Positions 16,850 through 27,050 are shown, counted from the stretch's first letter. The stretch is 64,000 bases of DNA from Sphaerotilus montanus (GCF_013410775.1 NZ_JACCFH010000001.1:4216001-4280000), one strand, 5' to 3'. The notes: generated by a model from the sequence alone, not told the origin. A program made the numbers and translations.

Positions 16850-17791
16850 ATGAGCAAACCCACCACCGGTGATTTCACCAAGACCGCAGGCTGGATGGAC
16901 TGGTACACCGGCCCGAGCCAGCCGGCGTTCCAGCTGCCGGCCGGCGCGGTCGATGCGCACTGCCATGTCTTCGGCCCCGGCGCCGAGTTCCCCTACGCGC
17001 CGGAGCGCAAGTACACGCCCTGCGATGCCTCGAAGGCGCAGCTGTACGCGCTGCGCGACCACCTCGGCTTCGCCCGCAACGTCGTCGTGCAGGCGACCTG
17101 CCACGGCGCCGACAACCGCGCCATGGTCGATGCCTGCATGTCCTCCGGTGGCAAGGCGCGCGGCGTCGCCACGGTGCGCCGTTCGGTCACCGACGAGGCG
17201 TTGCAGGCGATGCACGCGGCCGGCGTGCGTGGCGTGCGCTTCAACTTCGTCAAGCGCCTGGTGGACTTCACGCCCAAGGACGAGCTGATGGAGATCGCCG
17301 GGCGCATCGCCAAGCTTGGCTGGCACGTCGTCATCTACTTCGAGGCGGTGGACCTGCCCGAACTGTGGGACTTCTTCACCGCGCTGCCGACGACGGTCGT
17401 CGTGGACCACATGGGCCGCCCGGACGTGTCGAAGCCGATCGACGGACCGGAGTTCACGCTGTTCCTGGAGTTCATGCGCCAGCACCCGAACGTCTGGAGC
17501 AAGGTGAGCTGCCCCGAGCGCCTGAGCGTCACGGGCCCGAAGGCGCTGAACGGCGAGCAGGCCGCTTACACGGATGTCGTGCCGTTCGCGCGCCGCGTGG
17601 TCGAGGAGTTCCCGGACCGCGTGCTCTGGGGCACCGACTGGCCGCACCCGAACCTGAAGGACCACATGCCCGACGACGGCCTGCTGGTCGATTTCATCCC
17701 GCACATCGCACCGACCGCCGAGCTGCAGCAGAAACTGCTGGTGGGCAACCCGATGCGGCTTTACTGGCCCGAAGAAGCCGGCAACGCCTGA
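16850..17791 (+). CDS. ligI: 2-pyrone-4,6-dicarboxylate hydrolase (LigI)
   Basis: A 313-residue amidohydrolase that opens 2-pyrone-4,6-dicarboxylate to 4-oxalomesaconate. VDAHCHVFGPG supplies His37 and His39. Other family motifs are VQATCHGADNRAMVD, GVRGVRFNFVKRL, VVVDHMGRPDVSK and LWGTDWPHPN, with the conserved late Asp. Length and motif order match Sphingobium LigI and Comamonas PmdD. It sits between the Bug receptor and the tannase-family gene in the operon and acts directly after LigC. Confidence 0.95.
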   Translation: MSKPTTGDFTKTAGWMDWYTGPSQPAFQLPAGAVDAHCHVFGPGAEFPYAPERKYTPCDASKAQLYALRDHLGFARNVVVQATCHGADNRAMVDACMSSGGKARGVATVRRSVTDEALQAMHAAGVRGVRFNFVKRLVDFTPKDELMEIAGRIAKLGWHVVIYFEAVDLPELWDFFTALPTTVVVDHMGRPDVSKPIDGPEFTLFLEFMRQHPNVWSKVSCPERLSVTGPKALNGEQAAYTDVVPFARRVVEEFPDRVLWGTDWPHPNLKDHMPDDGLLVDFIPHIAPTAELQQKLLVGNPMRLYWPEEAGNA

Positions 17792-17825
17792 ATCCGGACC
17801 CGCCAACCTGCGAGGAGACAAACAC

Positions 17826-19526
17826 ATGCACAAAAAGATTCCTGCCGCCCGCATCACGCTGACGCTGATCGCGGTAGCAACGCTGTCTGCCTGCGGCACC
17901 ACGGCGATGCGCAGCACGCCGGTCGCCTGTGCCGAGTTGCCGGCCGCGCTGGCGTCGTTGAAGAACGTCCGTGTCACTGCGTCGAAGGACGTTGCCGCCG
18001 ATGACAAGGGCACACCCGCGCACTGCCAGGTCACGGGAGTCGCCCACGAACGCACCGGCGTGGATGGCAACGCCTATGCCATCGCCTTCGAGATGCGGCT
18101 GCCACAGGCCTGGAACAAGGGCTTCCTGCACCAGGTCAACGGTGGCAACGACGGCAAGGTGGTGCCGGCCACGGGGGCGCTGGGTGTGCTGGCGGTCAAC
18201 GGGCTGCAGCGCGGCTTCGCGGTCATCAGCTCCGACTCGGGCCACGCCGAAGCCGATCCTGCCAACAAGCACTTCGGGCTGGCGCAGGGCAACGCCTTCG
18301 GCATCGACCCGCAGGCGCGCCGCGACTATGGCTACACCGCCAACGACACCCTGTTCACGGTCGCCCAGTCGCTCATCCAGCGCCACTACGGCCAGCCGCC
18401 GGCGCGCAACTACATGGCCGGCTGCTCCAACGGCGGCCGCCATGCGCTGGTCGCGGCGACGCGCTACGCGGACCGCTACGACGGCATCCTCGCTGGTGCG
18501 CCGGGCCTGAACCTGCCCAAGGCCGCCGTGCAGCACGCCTGGGACGTCCAGAGCTGGCAGATGGTCCACCCGGCCGATCCCGACATCCGCAAGGCCTTCA
18601 GCCCGGACGACATGAAGCTGGTCGCCGCCAAGGTGCTGCAACAGTGCGACGCGCTCGACGGCGCCGCGGACGGGCTGGTGAACGACCTCGGACGCTGCCA
18701 GTCGGTGTTCAAGCTGGCGGACCTGCAGTGCGCCGGCGACAAGACTGCGCAGTGCCTGAGCGCCACGCAGGTCACCGCGCTCGACCGTGCCTTCGCCGGT
18801 CCGCGCAACAGCAAGGGCGAGGCGCTCTACAGCGACTGGTCCTTCGACGCCGGCATGGGCGCGGGCAACTGGCGCTTCTGGAAGCTGGAGAGCCAGATCC
18901 CGCCCTGGGACAAGCTGCCGCTGATCGCCACCATGGGCGCCGGCTCGCTGTCCTATGTCTTCACGACCCCGCCGACGATGACCAATGGCACGCCGGCCGC
19001 GCTGCTGAACTTCCTGACGAAGTTCAACTTCGACACCGATGCCCCGCGCATCTTTGCCCGCAACGACCTGCACACCGAATCGGCGATGCAGTTCATGACG
19101 CCGCCGGACGTGGACGACCCGAAGCTTTCCGCCTTCCGCCAGCGCGGCGGCAAGCTGATCGTTTACCACGGCAACAGCGACGCCGTGTTCTCGGTCAACG
19201 ACACGCAGCGCTGGTTCGGCCAGCTGCAGACCAACGCTGGCGCGGATGGCGCGGCGTTCTCGCGCCTGTACAGCGTGCCCGGCATGGCGCACTGCAGCGG
19301 CGGCCCGGCCACCGACCAGTTCGACGCGCTCGGCGCGCTGGTGGACTGGGTCGAGAAGGGCCAGGCACCGCAGGCCCTGACCGCCAGCCTCAACCCGGCC
19401 AACAAGGAAGTCCCCGCCAACTGGTCCGCCTCCCGCACCCGCCCGCTCTGCGCGTGGCCGCAGGTGGCGCGCTACCAGGGCGGTGACCTCGAATCGGCGT
19501 CCAGCTTCCGCTGTGTCGCGCCCTGA
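17826..19526 (+). CDS. Tannase/feruloyl esterase family lipoprotein
   Basis: A 566-residue alpha/beta hydrolase. The N-terminus has a lipoprotein signal ending LSAC with Cys23, so it should be anchored to a membrane facing the periplasm or outside. The catalytic CS-D-HC arrangement of the tannase family is visible: GCSNGG with Ser201, the Asp in HGNSDAVFSVNDTQRW, and the His in PGMAHCSGGP. The family hydrolyses esters of gallic, ferulic or protocatechuic acid, and the exact substrate is not readable. Placed between ligI and ligA, it probably feeds phenolic acids into the pathway. A GAGGAG site precedes the ATG. Confidence 0.92.
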   Translation: MHKKIPAARITLTLIAVATLSACGTTAMRSTPVACAELPAALASLKNVRVTASKDVAADDKGTPAHCQVTGVAHERTGVDGNAYAIAFEMRLPQAWNKGFLHQVNGGNDGKVVPATGALGVLAVNGLQRGFAVISSDSGHAEADPANKHFGLAQGNAFGIDPQARRDYGYTANDTLFTVAQSLIQRHYGQPPARNYMAGCSNGGRHALVAATRYADRYDGILAGAPGLNLPKAAVQHAWDVQSWQMVHPADPDIRKAFSPDDMKLVAAKVLQQCDALDGAADGLVNDLGRCQSVFKLADLQCAGDKTAQCLSATQVTALDRAFAGPRNSKGEALYSDWSFDAGMGAGNWRFWKLESQIPPWDKLPLIATMGAGSLSYVFTTPPTMTNGTPAALLNFLTKFNFDTDAPRIFARNDLHTESAMQFMTPPDVDDPKLSAFRQRGGKLIVYHGNSDAVFSVNDTQRWFGQLQTNAGADGAAFSRLYSVPGMAHCSGGPATDQFDALGALVDWVEKGQAPQALTASLNPANKEVPANWSASRTRPLCAWPQVARYQGGDLESASSFRCVAP

Positions 19527-19539
19527 AAGGAAATTCTCC

Positions 19540-20821
<1,282 letters not shown>

Positions 20822-20822
20822 C

Positions 20823-21794
20823 ATGAGCAAACCCCATCAAGGCCCGATCCGGGTCGCCCTGGCCGGCGCCGGCGCCTTCGGCATCAAGCACCTCGACGGC
20901 ATCAAGAACATCGACGGCGTCGAAGTCGTCTCGCTGATCAGCCGTGACCTGGAGAAGACGAAGGAAGTCGCCGCCCAGTACGGCATCGGCCATGTCACGA
21001 CCGACCTGGCCGACGCGCTGGCGCTGCCCGAGGTGGACGCCGTCATCCTCTGCACGCCGACGCAGATGCACGCCTCGCAGACGCTGTCGTGCCTGCAGGC
21101 GGGCAAGCATGTGCAGGTGGAGATTCCGCTGTGCGACGTGCTGGCCGAGGGCGAGGAAGTGGTTCGCGTGGCGAAGGAGTCGGGTCTCGTCGCGATGTGC
21201 GGCCATACCCGCCGCTTCAACCCGAGCCACCAGTACGTCCACAACAAGATCACCGCTGGGGAATTCAACATCCAGCAGATGGATGTGCAGACGTATTTCT
21301 TCCGCCGCAGCAACATGAACGCGCTCGGCCAGCCGCGTTCGTGGACCGACCACCTGCTGTGGCACCACGCCGCGCACACGGTCGACCTGTTCGCCTACCA
21401 GTGCGGCTCGCCGATCGTGAAGGCCAACGCCATCCAGGGCCCGACCCACCCGACGCTGGGCATCGCGATGGACATGAGCATCCAGCTCAAGGCCGCCAAC
21501 GGCGCGATCTGCACGCTGAGCTTGTCCTTCAACAACAACGGCCCGCTCGGCACCTTCTTCCGCTACATCGGCGACAGCGCGACCTACATCGCCCGCTACG
21601 ACGACCTGTTCAGCGGCAAGGAAGAGAAGATCGACGTGTCGAACGTGGCGGTGTCGATGAACGGCATCGAGCTGCAGGACCGCGAGTTCTTCGCCGCGAT
21701 CCGCGAAGGGCGGCAGCCGAACGCGAGCGTGGAGGGCGTGCTGGCCTGCTACCAGGTGCTGCACGATCTGGAGCAGCAGCTCCACGCCGGCTGA
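20823..21794 (+). CDS. ligC: 4-carboxy-2-hydroxymuconate-6-semialdehyde dehydrogenase (LigC)
   Basis: A 323-residue Gfo/Idh/MocA-type NADP-dependent oxidoreductase. It oxidises the hemiacetal of the ring-cleavage product to 2-pyrone-4,6-dicarboxylate. The Rossmann motif is VALAGAGAFGIKH near residue 14. The VQVEIPLCD region and HTRRFNPSHQYVH are family-typical. It starts one base after the ligB stop and completes the order ligI-ligA-ligB-ligC seen in pmd clusters. Confidence 0.95.
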   Translation: MSKPHQGPIRVALAGAGAFGIKHLDGIKNIDGVEVVSLISRDLEKTKEVAAQYGIGHVTTDLADALALPEVDAVILCTPTQMHASQTLSCLQAGKHVQVEIPLCDVLAEGEEVVRVAKESGLVAMCGHTRRFNPSHQYVHNKITAGEFNIQQMDVQTYFFRRSNMNALGQPRSWTDHLLWHHAAHTVDLFAYQCGSPIVKANAIQGPTHPTLGIAMDMSIQLKAANGAICTLSLSFNNNGPLGTFFRYIGDSATYIARYDDLFSGKEEKIDVSNVAVSMNGIELQDREFFAAIREGRQPNASVEGVLACYQVLHDLEQQLHAG

Positions 21795-21824
21795 TCGGCT
21801 GGTTCACGCACCCAGGAGCCGTTC

Positions 21825-22814
21825 ATGTCGCCCACCCGTTCCCTTGGTCCCTTCCAGGTCAGCCCGATCGGCCTGGGCTGCATGAACCTCAGCCACGCCT
21901 ACGGCGTGCCGCCATCGCCCGACGACGCGGCCAGTCTGCTGTTGCGGGCGCTCGAACTCGGCGTGACGCACTTCGACACGGCAGCGCTCTACGGCTTCGG
22001 TGCCAACGAGGCGCTGGTCGGCCGCGTCCTCGCGCCGCACCGCCACCGCTTCACGCTGGCGAGCAAGTGCGGCATGACGGGTGTCGATGGCCAGCGGGTC
22101 ATCGACGGCCGCCCGAAGACGCTCAAGGCCACCTGCGAGGCCGCGCTGAAGCGTCTGCGCACGGACGTGATCGACCTGTACTACCTGCACCGCTGGGACC
22201 AGTCGGTGCCGATCGAGGATTCGGTCGGTGCGCTCGGCGAGCTGGTGGAAGCGGGCAAGATCCGCGCGGTCGGCCTGTCGGAAGTCTCGGCGGCGACGCT
22301 GCGGCGCGCGCACGCGGTCTTCCCGATCACGGCGCTGCAGACCGAGTATTCGCTGTGGACGCGCAACCCGGAGATCGCCGTGCTCGACACCTGCCGGGAA
22401 CTGGGCACGGCGTTCGTCGCGTTCAGCCCGGTCGCGCGCGGCTTCCTGCCCGGCACGCTGCGGGACGTCTCGGCCTTTGACGCCAAGGACATCCGCCGCG
22501 CCATGCCGCGCTTCGCGCCGGCCAACTATGCGGAGAACCTGCGCCTGCTGGACGGCGTGGCCGAGGTCGCCCGCGAGGCGGGCTGCACCTTGGCGCAGCT
22601 GTCGCTGGCCTGGCTGCTGCACCGCGGCGAGCACATCCTGCCGATTCCGGGCACGACCTCGGTGGCGCATCTCGAAGAGAATCTGGCCGCGACGCGGGTC
22701 ACGCTGACCCCGGCGCAACTGCAGCGGCTGAACACCCTGGTCCACCACGACACCGTGCGTGGCGCCCGCTACAACGCCGCGACGCAGACCGAAATCGACA
22801 CCGAGGAATTCTGA
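21825..22814 (+). CDS. Aldo/keto reductase
   Basis: A 329-residue NADPH-dependent oxidoreductase of the AKR13-like group. Catalytic-tetrad context is visible: THFDTAALYGFGANEALVG (Asp and Tyr), FTLASKCGM (Lys) and DLYYLHRWDQ (His). The C-terminal IPGTTSVAHLEENL binds cofactor. It has an AGGAG site and follows ligC by 30 bases, so it is probably co-transcribed. In this setting it could reduce an aromatic aldehyde or ketone upstream of protocatechuate; the substrate is unknown. Confidence 0.93.
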   Translation: MSPTRSLGPFQVSPIGLGCMNLSHAYGVPPSPDDAASLLLRALELGVTHFDTAALYGFGANEALVGRVLAPHRHRFTLASKCGMTGVDGQRVIDGRPKTLKATCEAALKRLRTDVIDLYYLHRWDQSVPIEDSVGALGELVEAGKIRAVGLSEVSAATLRRAHAVFPITALQTEYSLWTRNPEIAVLDTCRELGTAFVAFSPVARGFLPGTLRDVSAFDAKDIRRAMPRFAPANYAENLRLLDGVAEVAREAGCTLAQLSLAWLLHRGEHILPIPGTTSVAHLEENLAATRVTLTPAQLQRLNTLVHHDTVRGARYNAATQTEIDTEEF

Positions 22815-22815
22815 C

Positions 22816-23700
22816 TTGACCGCGCTGGTGCCTGCCGGCAAGCCCGCCGCGATCGCCTGCACGCTGGCGGCACTGGTCTGTTTCGTCGCCCTCGACACGA
22901 GCACCAAGGTGCTGGCCTCGGCCGTGCCGGTGGTGATGGTGGTGTGGTTCCGCTACCTGTTCCAGGTGCTGCTCACCGTCGCGACGGCCACACCGGCGCG
23001 CCGCCGCACGCTGCACCACAGCCGCCGACCGGGCCTGCAGGTGCTGCGTGGACTCCTGCTGATCGCGGCCACGGTCCTGGCCTTCTACAGCCTGCAGGTG
23101 TTGCCGGTTGCCGAATTCACTGCCGTGGTGACCCTCACCCCGCTGTGCATCACGCTGCTGGCTGTCTGGCGCCTGGGCGAGCGGGTGACGCGGCTGGAGT
23201 GGCTGCTGGTGCTGGGCGGCATGGTGGGCGCGCTGGTCGTGGTCCGGCCGACGCGGGACCTGTTCCACTGGGCAACCGTGCTGCCGCTGGTGCTCGTGCT
23301 GGACAACGCCTTGTTCCAGATGCTGACGCGCCGGCTTGCCGAGGAGGACGACGCGACGACCACGCAGTTCTACACCGGCTGCGTGGGCGTGGTGACGGCG
23401 TCCCTGCTGCTGCCCTGGACCTGGCAGGTGCCCCAGGGCGTGCATGTCTGGGGCCTGCTGATGCTGCTGTGCGTGTTCGGCTCGATCGGGCACCTGCTGC
23501 TGATCATGGCCTACGCCCGCGCACCCGCGGCCACGCTGACGCCGTTTCTCTATTTCCAGATCGTGTTCGCCGTCGTTTCGGGCTGGCTGGTGTTCGGTCA
23601 TGTGCCGGACCTGGCGTCCTTCGCCGGCATCGCGCTGATCGGGCTGTGTGGCAGCGCCGGCACCTGGCTGGCCTCGCGCATGGCGCATCCGCCCCGATGA
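22816..23700 (+). CDS. DMT-superfamily (EamA) transporter
   Basis: About 294 residues with ten hydrophobic segments in two EamA repeats, including FYSLQVLPVAEFTAVVTLTPL and AYARAPAATLTPFLYFQIVFA. The start is most likely the TTG at 22816-22818, one base after the aldo/keto reductase stop; a GTG at 22828 is an alternative. The longer upstream frame lies inside the reductase gene and is not credible. DMT proteins export or import small metabolites. Here an aromatic intermediate is possible but unproven. Its end overlaps the start of the HAD remnant by four bases (ATGA). Confidence 0.88.
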   Translation: MTALVPAGKPAAIACTLAALVCFVALDTSTKVLASAVPVVMVVWFRYLFQVLLTVATATPARRRTLHHSRRPGLQVLRGLLLIAATVLAFYSLQVLPVAEFTAVVTLTPLCITLLAVWRLGERVTRLEWLLVLGGMVGALVVVRPTRDLFHWATVLPLVLVLDNALFQMLTRRLAEEDDATTTQFYTGCVGVVTASLLLPWTWQVPQGVHVWGLLMLLCVFGSIGHLLLIMAYARAPAATLTPFLYFQIVFAVVSGWLVFGHVPDLASFAGIALIGLCGSAGTWLASRMAHPPR

Positions 23701-23972
23701 CGAGTTGCCTGCCCCTGCGCGCCGTGCTGTTCGATTGCGACGGCACCGTGCTGCGTGGCCTCCAACGGGCCGCGGTCGAAGATCGAACTCCTGCTGCGGC
23801 TCACCGGGCTGGATGCTTTCGTGCCGGCGTCGCGCGTGTTCAGCGCGGTGGAGCTGGGCCGCTACAAGCCCGATCCGGCGCTGTTCCTGCACGCGGCGGC
23901 GGCGATGGGCGGGTCCACCGGCTGACGCACCTGTCCGAGCTGCTGGATCAGCCCTGGGGCCTGCCGGGCTGA
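23697..23972 (+). pseudogene. HAD-family phosphatase remnant with internal deletions
   Basis: Three pieces of one HAD hydrolase survive in two frames. Piece one, from the ATG at 23697, carries motif I (AVLFDCDGTV). Piece two, from about 23761 in another frame, begins SNGPRSKIELLLRLTGLDAF (motif II) and continues to GRYKPDPALFLHAAAAMG. Piece three, back in the first frame from about 23920, is the tail THLSELLDQPWG ending at 23972. The cap-domain region between motifs I and II and the motif III region are gone. A full gene would be about 650-700 bases. It was once coupled to the transporter gene by ATGA and cannot make an active enzyme. Confidence 0.85.
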
Positions 23973-24871
23973 GCACTGACGGTCGACGCGACCTCGACCA
24001 GCGTCTGGCGCAGCCAGCGGTGCAGCGGGTCCTGCTGGTGGCGCAGGTGCCAGACCATGAACATCGCCAGCGGCGGCAGCGGTGCGGACACCGGCACCGG
24101 CGCATCGGCCAGTCCGCGCAGCACGCCGTCGCGCAGCCGCCCGGGCGCGGTCACCAGCCAGGGGCCGCCCCGCACGAATCCGGCCACACCAGCGAACGCC
24201 GGCACACTGGCCACGACGCGCCGCCGCAGGCCCTGTGCGAGCAGCCAGTCGTCGACGTCGAGCGTGCGCCGCGGGGCGTCGTGCACGACGGTGACATGGT
24301 CGCTGGCGAGGTAGTCGGCCTCGGTCTGCGGTGCCGCGCAGCACTCGGGATCGTGGAAAACGCGGTACTGGTCGTCGAACAGGCGCCGCTGCAGGATGTC
24401 GGTGGCCTCGGGCGGGCGCGGCGTGAGCACGAGCGCGCAGGTCTCGTCGCGCAGCAGGGCCGCCTGCGGCGCGCCGGACGGAATCACCCGCAGCGCCAGG
24501 CCCGGCGCTTCGGCCCGCAGGCGGCGCAACAGCGGCGGCAGCAGCACGTCGCGCTGCAGGTCGTTCGCGGCAATGGTGAGCGTGGTGTCCAGCCGTGCCG
24601 GATCGAAGGCACCCGCGGTGCGGAAGGCGTGCAGCTGGTCGAGCAGGCGCCGCGCCCGTTCGACCAGCAGATCGGCATGCACGGTTGGCGCGATGCCGCG
24701 GCCACTCTTGACGAACAGCGGGTCGCCGACGATGGCGCGCAGCTTGTCGAGCAGGTGGCTCACGGCCGACTGCGTCACGCCGAGCCGCGCCGCGGCCCGG
24801 GTGACCGAGCCTTCTTCATGCACGGCCACCAGCAGGCGGAGCAACTGGCCGTCGAGATCGTGGTGGTCCAT
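23948..24871 (-). CDS. LysR-family transcriptional regulator (NodD-like)
   Basis: A 307-residue regulator with an N-terminal helix-turn-helix (GSVTRAAARLGVTQSAVSHLLDKLRAI) followed by DPLFVKSGRGIAPT, typical of the NodD/NahR subgroup that senses aromatic effectors. The ATG at 24869-24871 is chosen; an ATG eight codons upstream is possible. It is divergent from the second LigAB-type pair at 24989 and probably controls it. Its 3' end overlaps the HAD remnant by 25 bases in convergent orientation. Confidence 0.92.
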   Translation of the reverse strand: MDHHDLDGQLLRLLVAVHEEGSVTRAAARLGVTQSAVSHLLDKLRAIVGDPLFVKSGRGIAPTVHADLLVERARRLLDQLHAFRTAGAFDPARLDTTLTIAANDLQRDVLLPPLLRRLRAEAPGLALRVIPSGAPQAALLRDETCALVLTPRPPEATDILQRRLFDDQYRVFHDPECCAAPQTEADYLASDHVTVVHDAPRRTLDVDDWLLAQGLRRRVVASVPAFAGVAGFVRGGPWLVTAPGRLRDGVLRGLADAPVPVSAPLPPLAMFMVWHLRHQQDPLHRWLRQTLVEVASTVSAQPGRPQG

Positions 24872-24887
24872 GGGGGTGTCATTCCTT

Positions 24888-24914
24888 CGATGCATCGATT
24901 TCACGCATGAATGC
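24888..24914. promoter_or_regulatory. Candidate LysR operator between lysR and ligA2
   Basis: Two short palindromes lie in the 117-base divergent spacer: CGATGCATCG at 24888-24897, and GCAT-GA-ATGC at 24905-24914. They sit where a LysR activator would bind to control both directions. This is a visual call only. Confidence 0.35.
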
Positions 24915-24988
24915 AATGAGTATCCGCTGCTTTATCGATCCATCCGGTCCCGGAATACTGCAGGCACTGCATTCCAAGGAGACCGACG

Positions 24989-25339
24989 ATGACGACCCCC
25001 GAGATCCCCGGCATCCCCGGCACCACGCTGTTCGATGGCCGCCTGGCCCGCAAGGGTTATGCGCTCAACCGCATGTGCTACTCGTTCAACGACGCGGCCA
25101 ACCGCGCGGCGTTCCAGCAGGACGAGGCGGGCTACTGCGACCGCTTCGGCCTCGACGACGAACAGCGCGCCGCCATCCGCGCCCGCAACGTGCTGCAGCT
25201 CATCGCGGCGGGCGGCAATGTCTACTACCTGGCCAAGTTCGCCGGCATCTTCGGGCTGGACGTGCAGGACCTCGGCGCCCAGCAGACGGGCATGAGCAAG
25301 GACGCGTTCAAGGCCAGGCTGGCCGCGTACGCCCACTGA
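24989..25339 (+). CDS. LigA-like extradiol dioxygenase small subunit (second copy)
   Basis: 116 residues with the same family signature as LigA (PGTTLFDGRLARKGYALNRMCYSFNDAANRAAF). It is 25 residues shorter, lacking the C-terminal extension of the copy at 19540. An AAGGAG site precedes the ATG. It is followed 28 bases later by a LigB-like gene and preceded by a divergent LysR gene. It is probably the small subunit of a second protocatechuate 4,5-dioxygenase or of a related enzyme for gallate or a substituted catechol; the substrate cannot be read. Confidence 0.9.
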   Translation: MTTPEIPGIPGTTLFDGRLARKGYALNRMCYSFNDAANRAAFQQDEAGYCDRFGLDDEQRAAIRARNVLQLIAAGGNVYYLAKFAGIFGLDVQDLGAQQTGMSKDAFKARLAAYAH

Positions 25340-25367
25340 TGTTGCGGGACCCGCAGGAGACACTTCC

Positions 25368-26207
25368 ATGGCACAACTTCTCGGCGGCGTGCTCACGTCG
25401 CATGTTCCGGCCATCGGCCGCGCGATCCACCAGGGCCTGCAGGACGACCCGTACTGGAAACCGTTCTTCGCTGGTTTTCCGCCCGTGCGCCAGTGGCTGG
25501 CACAGGCGCGGCCCGACGTGGTCGTCGTGTTCTACAACGACCACGGGCTGAACTTCTTCCTCGACAAGATGCCGACGTTCTCGGTCGGCGCTGCGCCCGC
25601 GTACCGCAACGCCGACGAAGGCTGGGGCATCCCGCAGGTGCCCGCCTTCACGGGCGAGCAGGACCTGTCCTGGCACCTCATCGAGCGCCTGATCGACGAC
25701 GAGTTCGACATCACCACCTGCCAGGAGATGCTGGTGGACCACGCCTTCACGCTGCCGATGGCGCTGCTGTGGCCGGACCAGGCCTGGCCGGTGAAGGTGG
25801 TGCCGGTGTGCATCAACACGGTGCAGTTTCCGCTGCCAACGGCCGCGCGCTGCTGGAAGCTCGGGCAGGCGGTGGGCCGCGCCATCCGTGCCTGGGACAG
25901 CGCCGCCCGCGTGGTGGTGCTCGGCACCGGCGGCCTGTCGCACCAGCTCGACGGCGAACGGGCCGGCTTCATCAACAAGGACTTCGATCTGCGCTTCATG
26001 GACAGCCTGGTGAGCGACCAGCCGGACTGGGCGACGCAGTTCAGCATCCCGCAGCTGGTCGAGCAGGCCGGCACGCAGGGCATCGAGCTGCTGATGTGGC
26101 TGGCCACGCGGGCGGCGCTGGGCGAGCGGGTCGAGGAGGTGCACCGCAATTACCACATCCCGATCTCGAACACCGCCGCCGGGCTGATGGTGCTGCAGTC
26201 AGTCTGA
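25368..26207 (+). CDS. LigB-like class III extradiol dioxygenase (second copy)
   Basis: A 279-residue catalytic subunit with the same Fe(II)-ligand frame as LigB: His12 ([11 protein letters not shown]), His59 (FYNDHGLNF) and the Glu in TQGIELLMW. GGLSHQLDG carries the catalytic His. An AGGAG site precedes the ATG. Residues around the active site differ from the first copy (for example YNDHGLNFF against YNDHATAFS), so substrate preference may differ. No LigC homologue accompanies this pair, so its product would rely on the ligC at 20823 or on another enzyme. Confidence 0.93.
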   Translation: MAQLLGGVLTSHVPAIGRAIHQGLQDDPYWKPFFAGFPPVRQWLAQARPDVVVVFYNDHGLNFFLDKMPTFSVGAAPAYRNADEGWGIPQVPAFTGEQDLSWHLIERLIDDEFDITTCQEMLVDHAFTLPMALLWPDQAWPVKVVPVCINTVQFPLPTAARCWKLGQAVGRAIRAWDSAARVVVLGTGGLSHQLDGERAGFINKDFDLRFMDSLVSDQPDWATQFSIPQLVEQAGTQGIELLMWLATRAALGERVEEVHRNYHIPISNTAAGLMVLQSV

Positions 26208-26239
26208 GCAGTCGCGGGGCCGCTATGCTTGCGGCCCAT

Positions 26240-26953
26240 ATGAACGACGCTGCTCCTGACAAGGCCCCGGCTCCGGCCCGCCGCCCCCGCAAGGCCAAGA
26301 CCAACGGCACCCCCGTCGCGCTGGAACCCGGTCGCACCAACGACCCGGAGGCGACGATGGCCAACATCCTCGAAGTGGCGACCACCGAGTTCGCCGAGAA
26401 GGGGCTGGCCGGTGCCCGCATCGACGAGATCGCCGCGCTGACGCGCACCAGCAAGCGGATGATCTATTACTACTTCGGCAGCAAGGAAGGGCTCTACATC
26501 GCCGTGCTGGAGGAGGCCTACCGCCGCATCCGCCACATCGAGACCGACCTGCACCTCGAAGACCTCGACCCCGAGGCGGCGCTGCGCAAGCTGGTGGCCT
26601 TCACCTGCGACTACCAGCGCGCCAATCCCGAGTTCATCCGCCTCGTGATGAACGAGAACATGCACCGCGGCGAATTCCTGGCGCGGTCCGAGTCGATCCA
26701 GAAGCTCAATGTGCCGGCCATCGACGGGCTGCGCTCGGTCTACGAGCGGGGAGTGGCCGAGGGCGTGTTCCGGCCGGACATCGACCCGGTGGACCTGCAC
26801 ATGTCGATCTCGGCGCTGTCGGTCTTCAACGTGGCCAACCGCCACACCTTCGCGCTCATCTTCAAGCACGATTTCGACGACCCCGCCTGCATCGCCGTGC
26901 GGCGCGACAGCATCGTCGAGATGATCGTGCGCTTCGTCCGCGTCGCGGGCTGA
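26240..26953 (+). CDS. TetR-family transcriptional regulator
   Basis: A 237-residue protein with a basic, proline-rich N-terminal tail (about 1-35). A TetR helix-turn-helix follows at about 40-85 (GARIDEIAALTRTSKRMIYYYFGSKEGLY), then a helical ligand domain with FTCDYQRANPEFIRLVMNEN. The start could be 26225 or 26240. The latter is chosen; neither has a strong ribosome site, and a hairpin at 26217-26237 lies just upstream. It is placed between the second dioxygenase and the TRAP transporter operon on the same strand, so it probably controls the transporter genes. Confidence 0.88.
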   Translation: MNDAAPDKAPAPARRPRKAKTNGTPVALEPGRTNDPEATMANILEVATTEFAEKGLAGARIDEIAALTRTSKRMIYYYFGSKEGLYIAVLEEAYRRIRHIETDLHLEDLDPEAALRKLVAFTCDYQRANPEFIRLVMNENMHRGEFLARSESIQKLNVPAIDGLRSVYERGVAEGVFRPDIDPVDLHMSISALSVFNVANRHTFALIFKHDFDDPACIAVRRDSIVEMIVRFVRVAG

Positions 26954-26975
26954 ACCGGTCTCGCACCGCGCTCAG

Positions 26976-27011
26976 GGTTAGTCCGTATTTTTGAAAACTA
27001 ACCAGTTCGTA
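26976..27011. promoter_or_regulatory. Candidate TetR operator before the TRAP operon
   Basis: The inverted repeat GGTTAGT (26976-26982) N14 ACTAACC (26997-27003) overlaps a direct repeat, AGTCCGTA at 26980 and AGTTCGTA at 27004. The spacer is AT-rich compared with the surrounding DNA. It lies 40-75 bases before the DctQ start and just after the TetR gene, a natural position for repressor control of the transporter operon. Confidence 0.45.
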
Positions 27012-27050
27012 CATTACATCCTCAAGACGACATTCCCTGAGGAGACCCTG

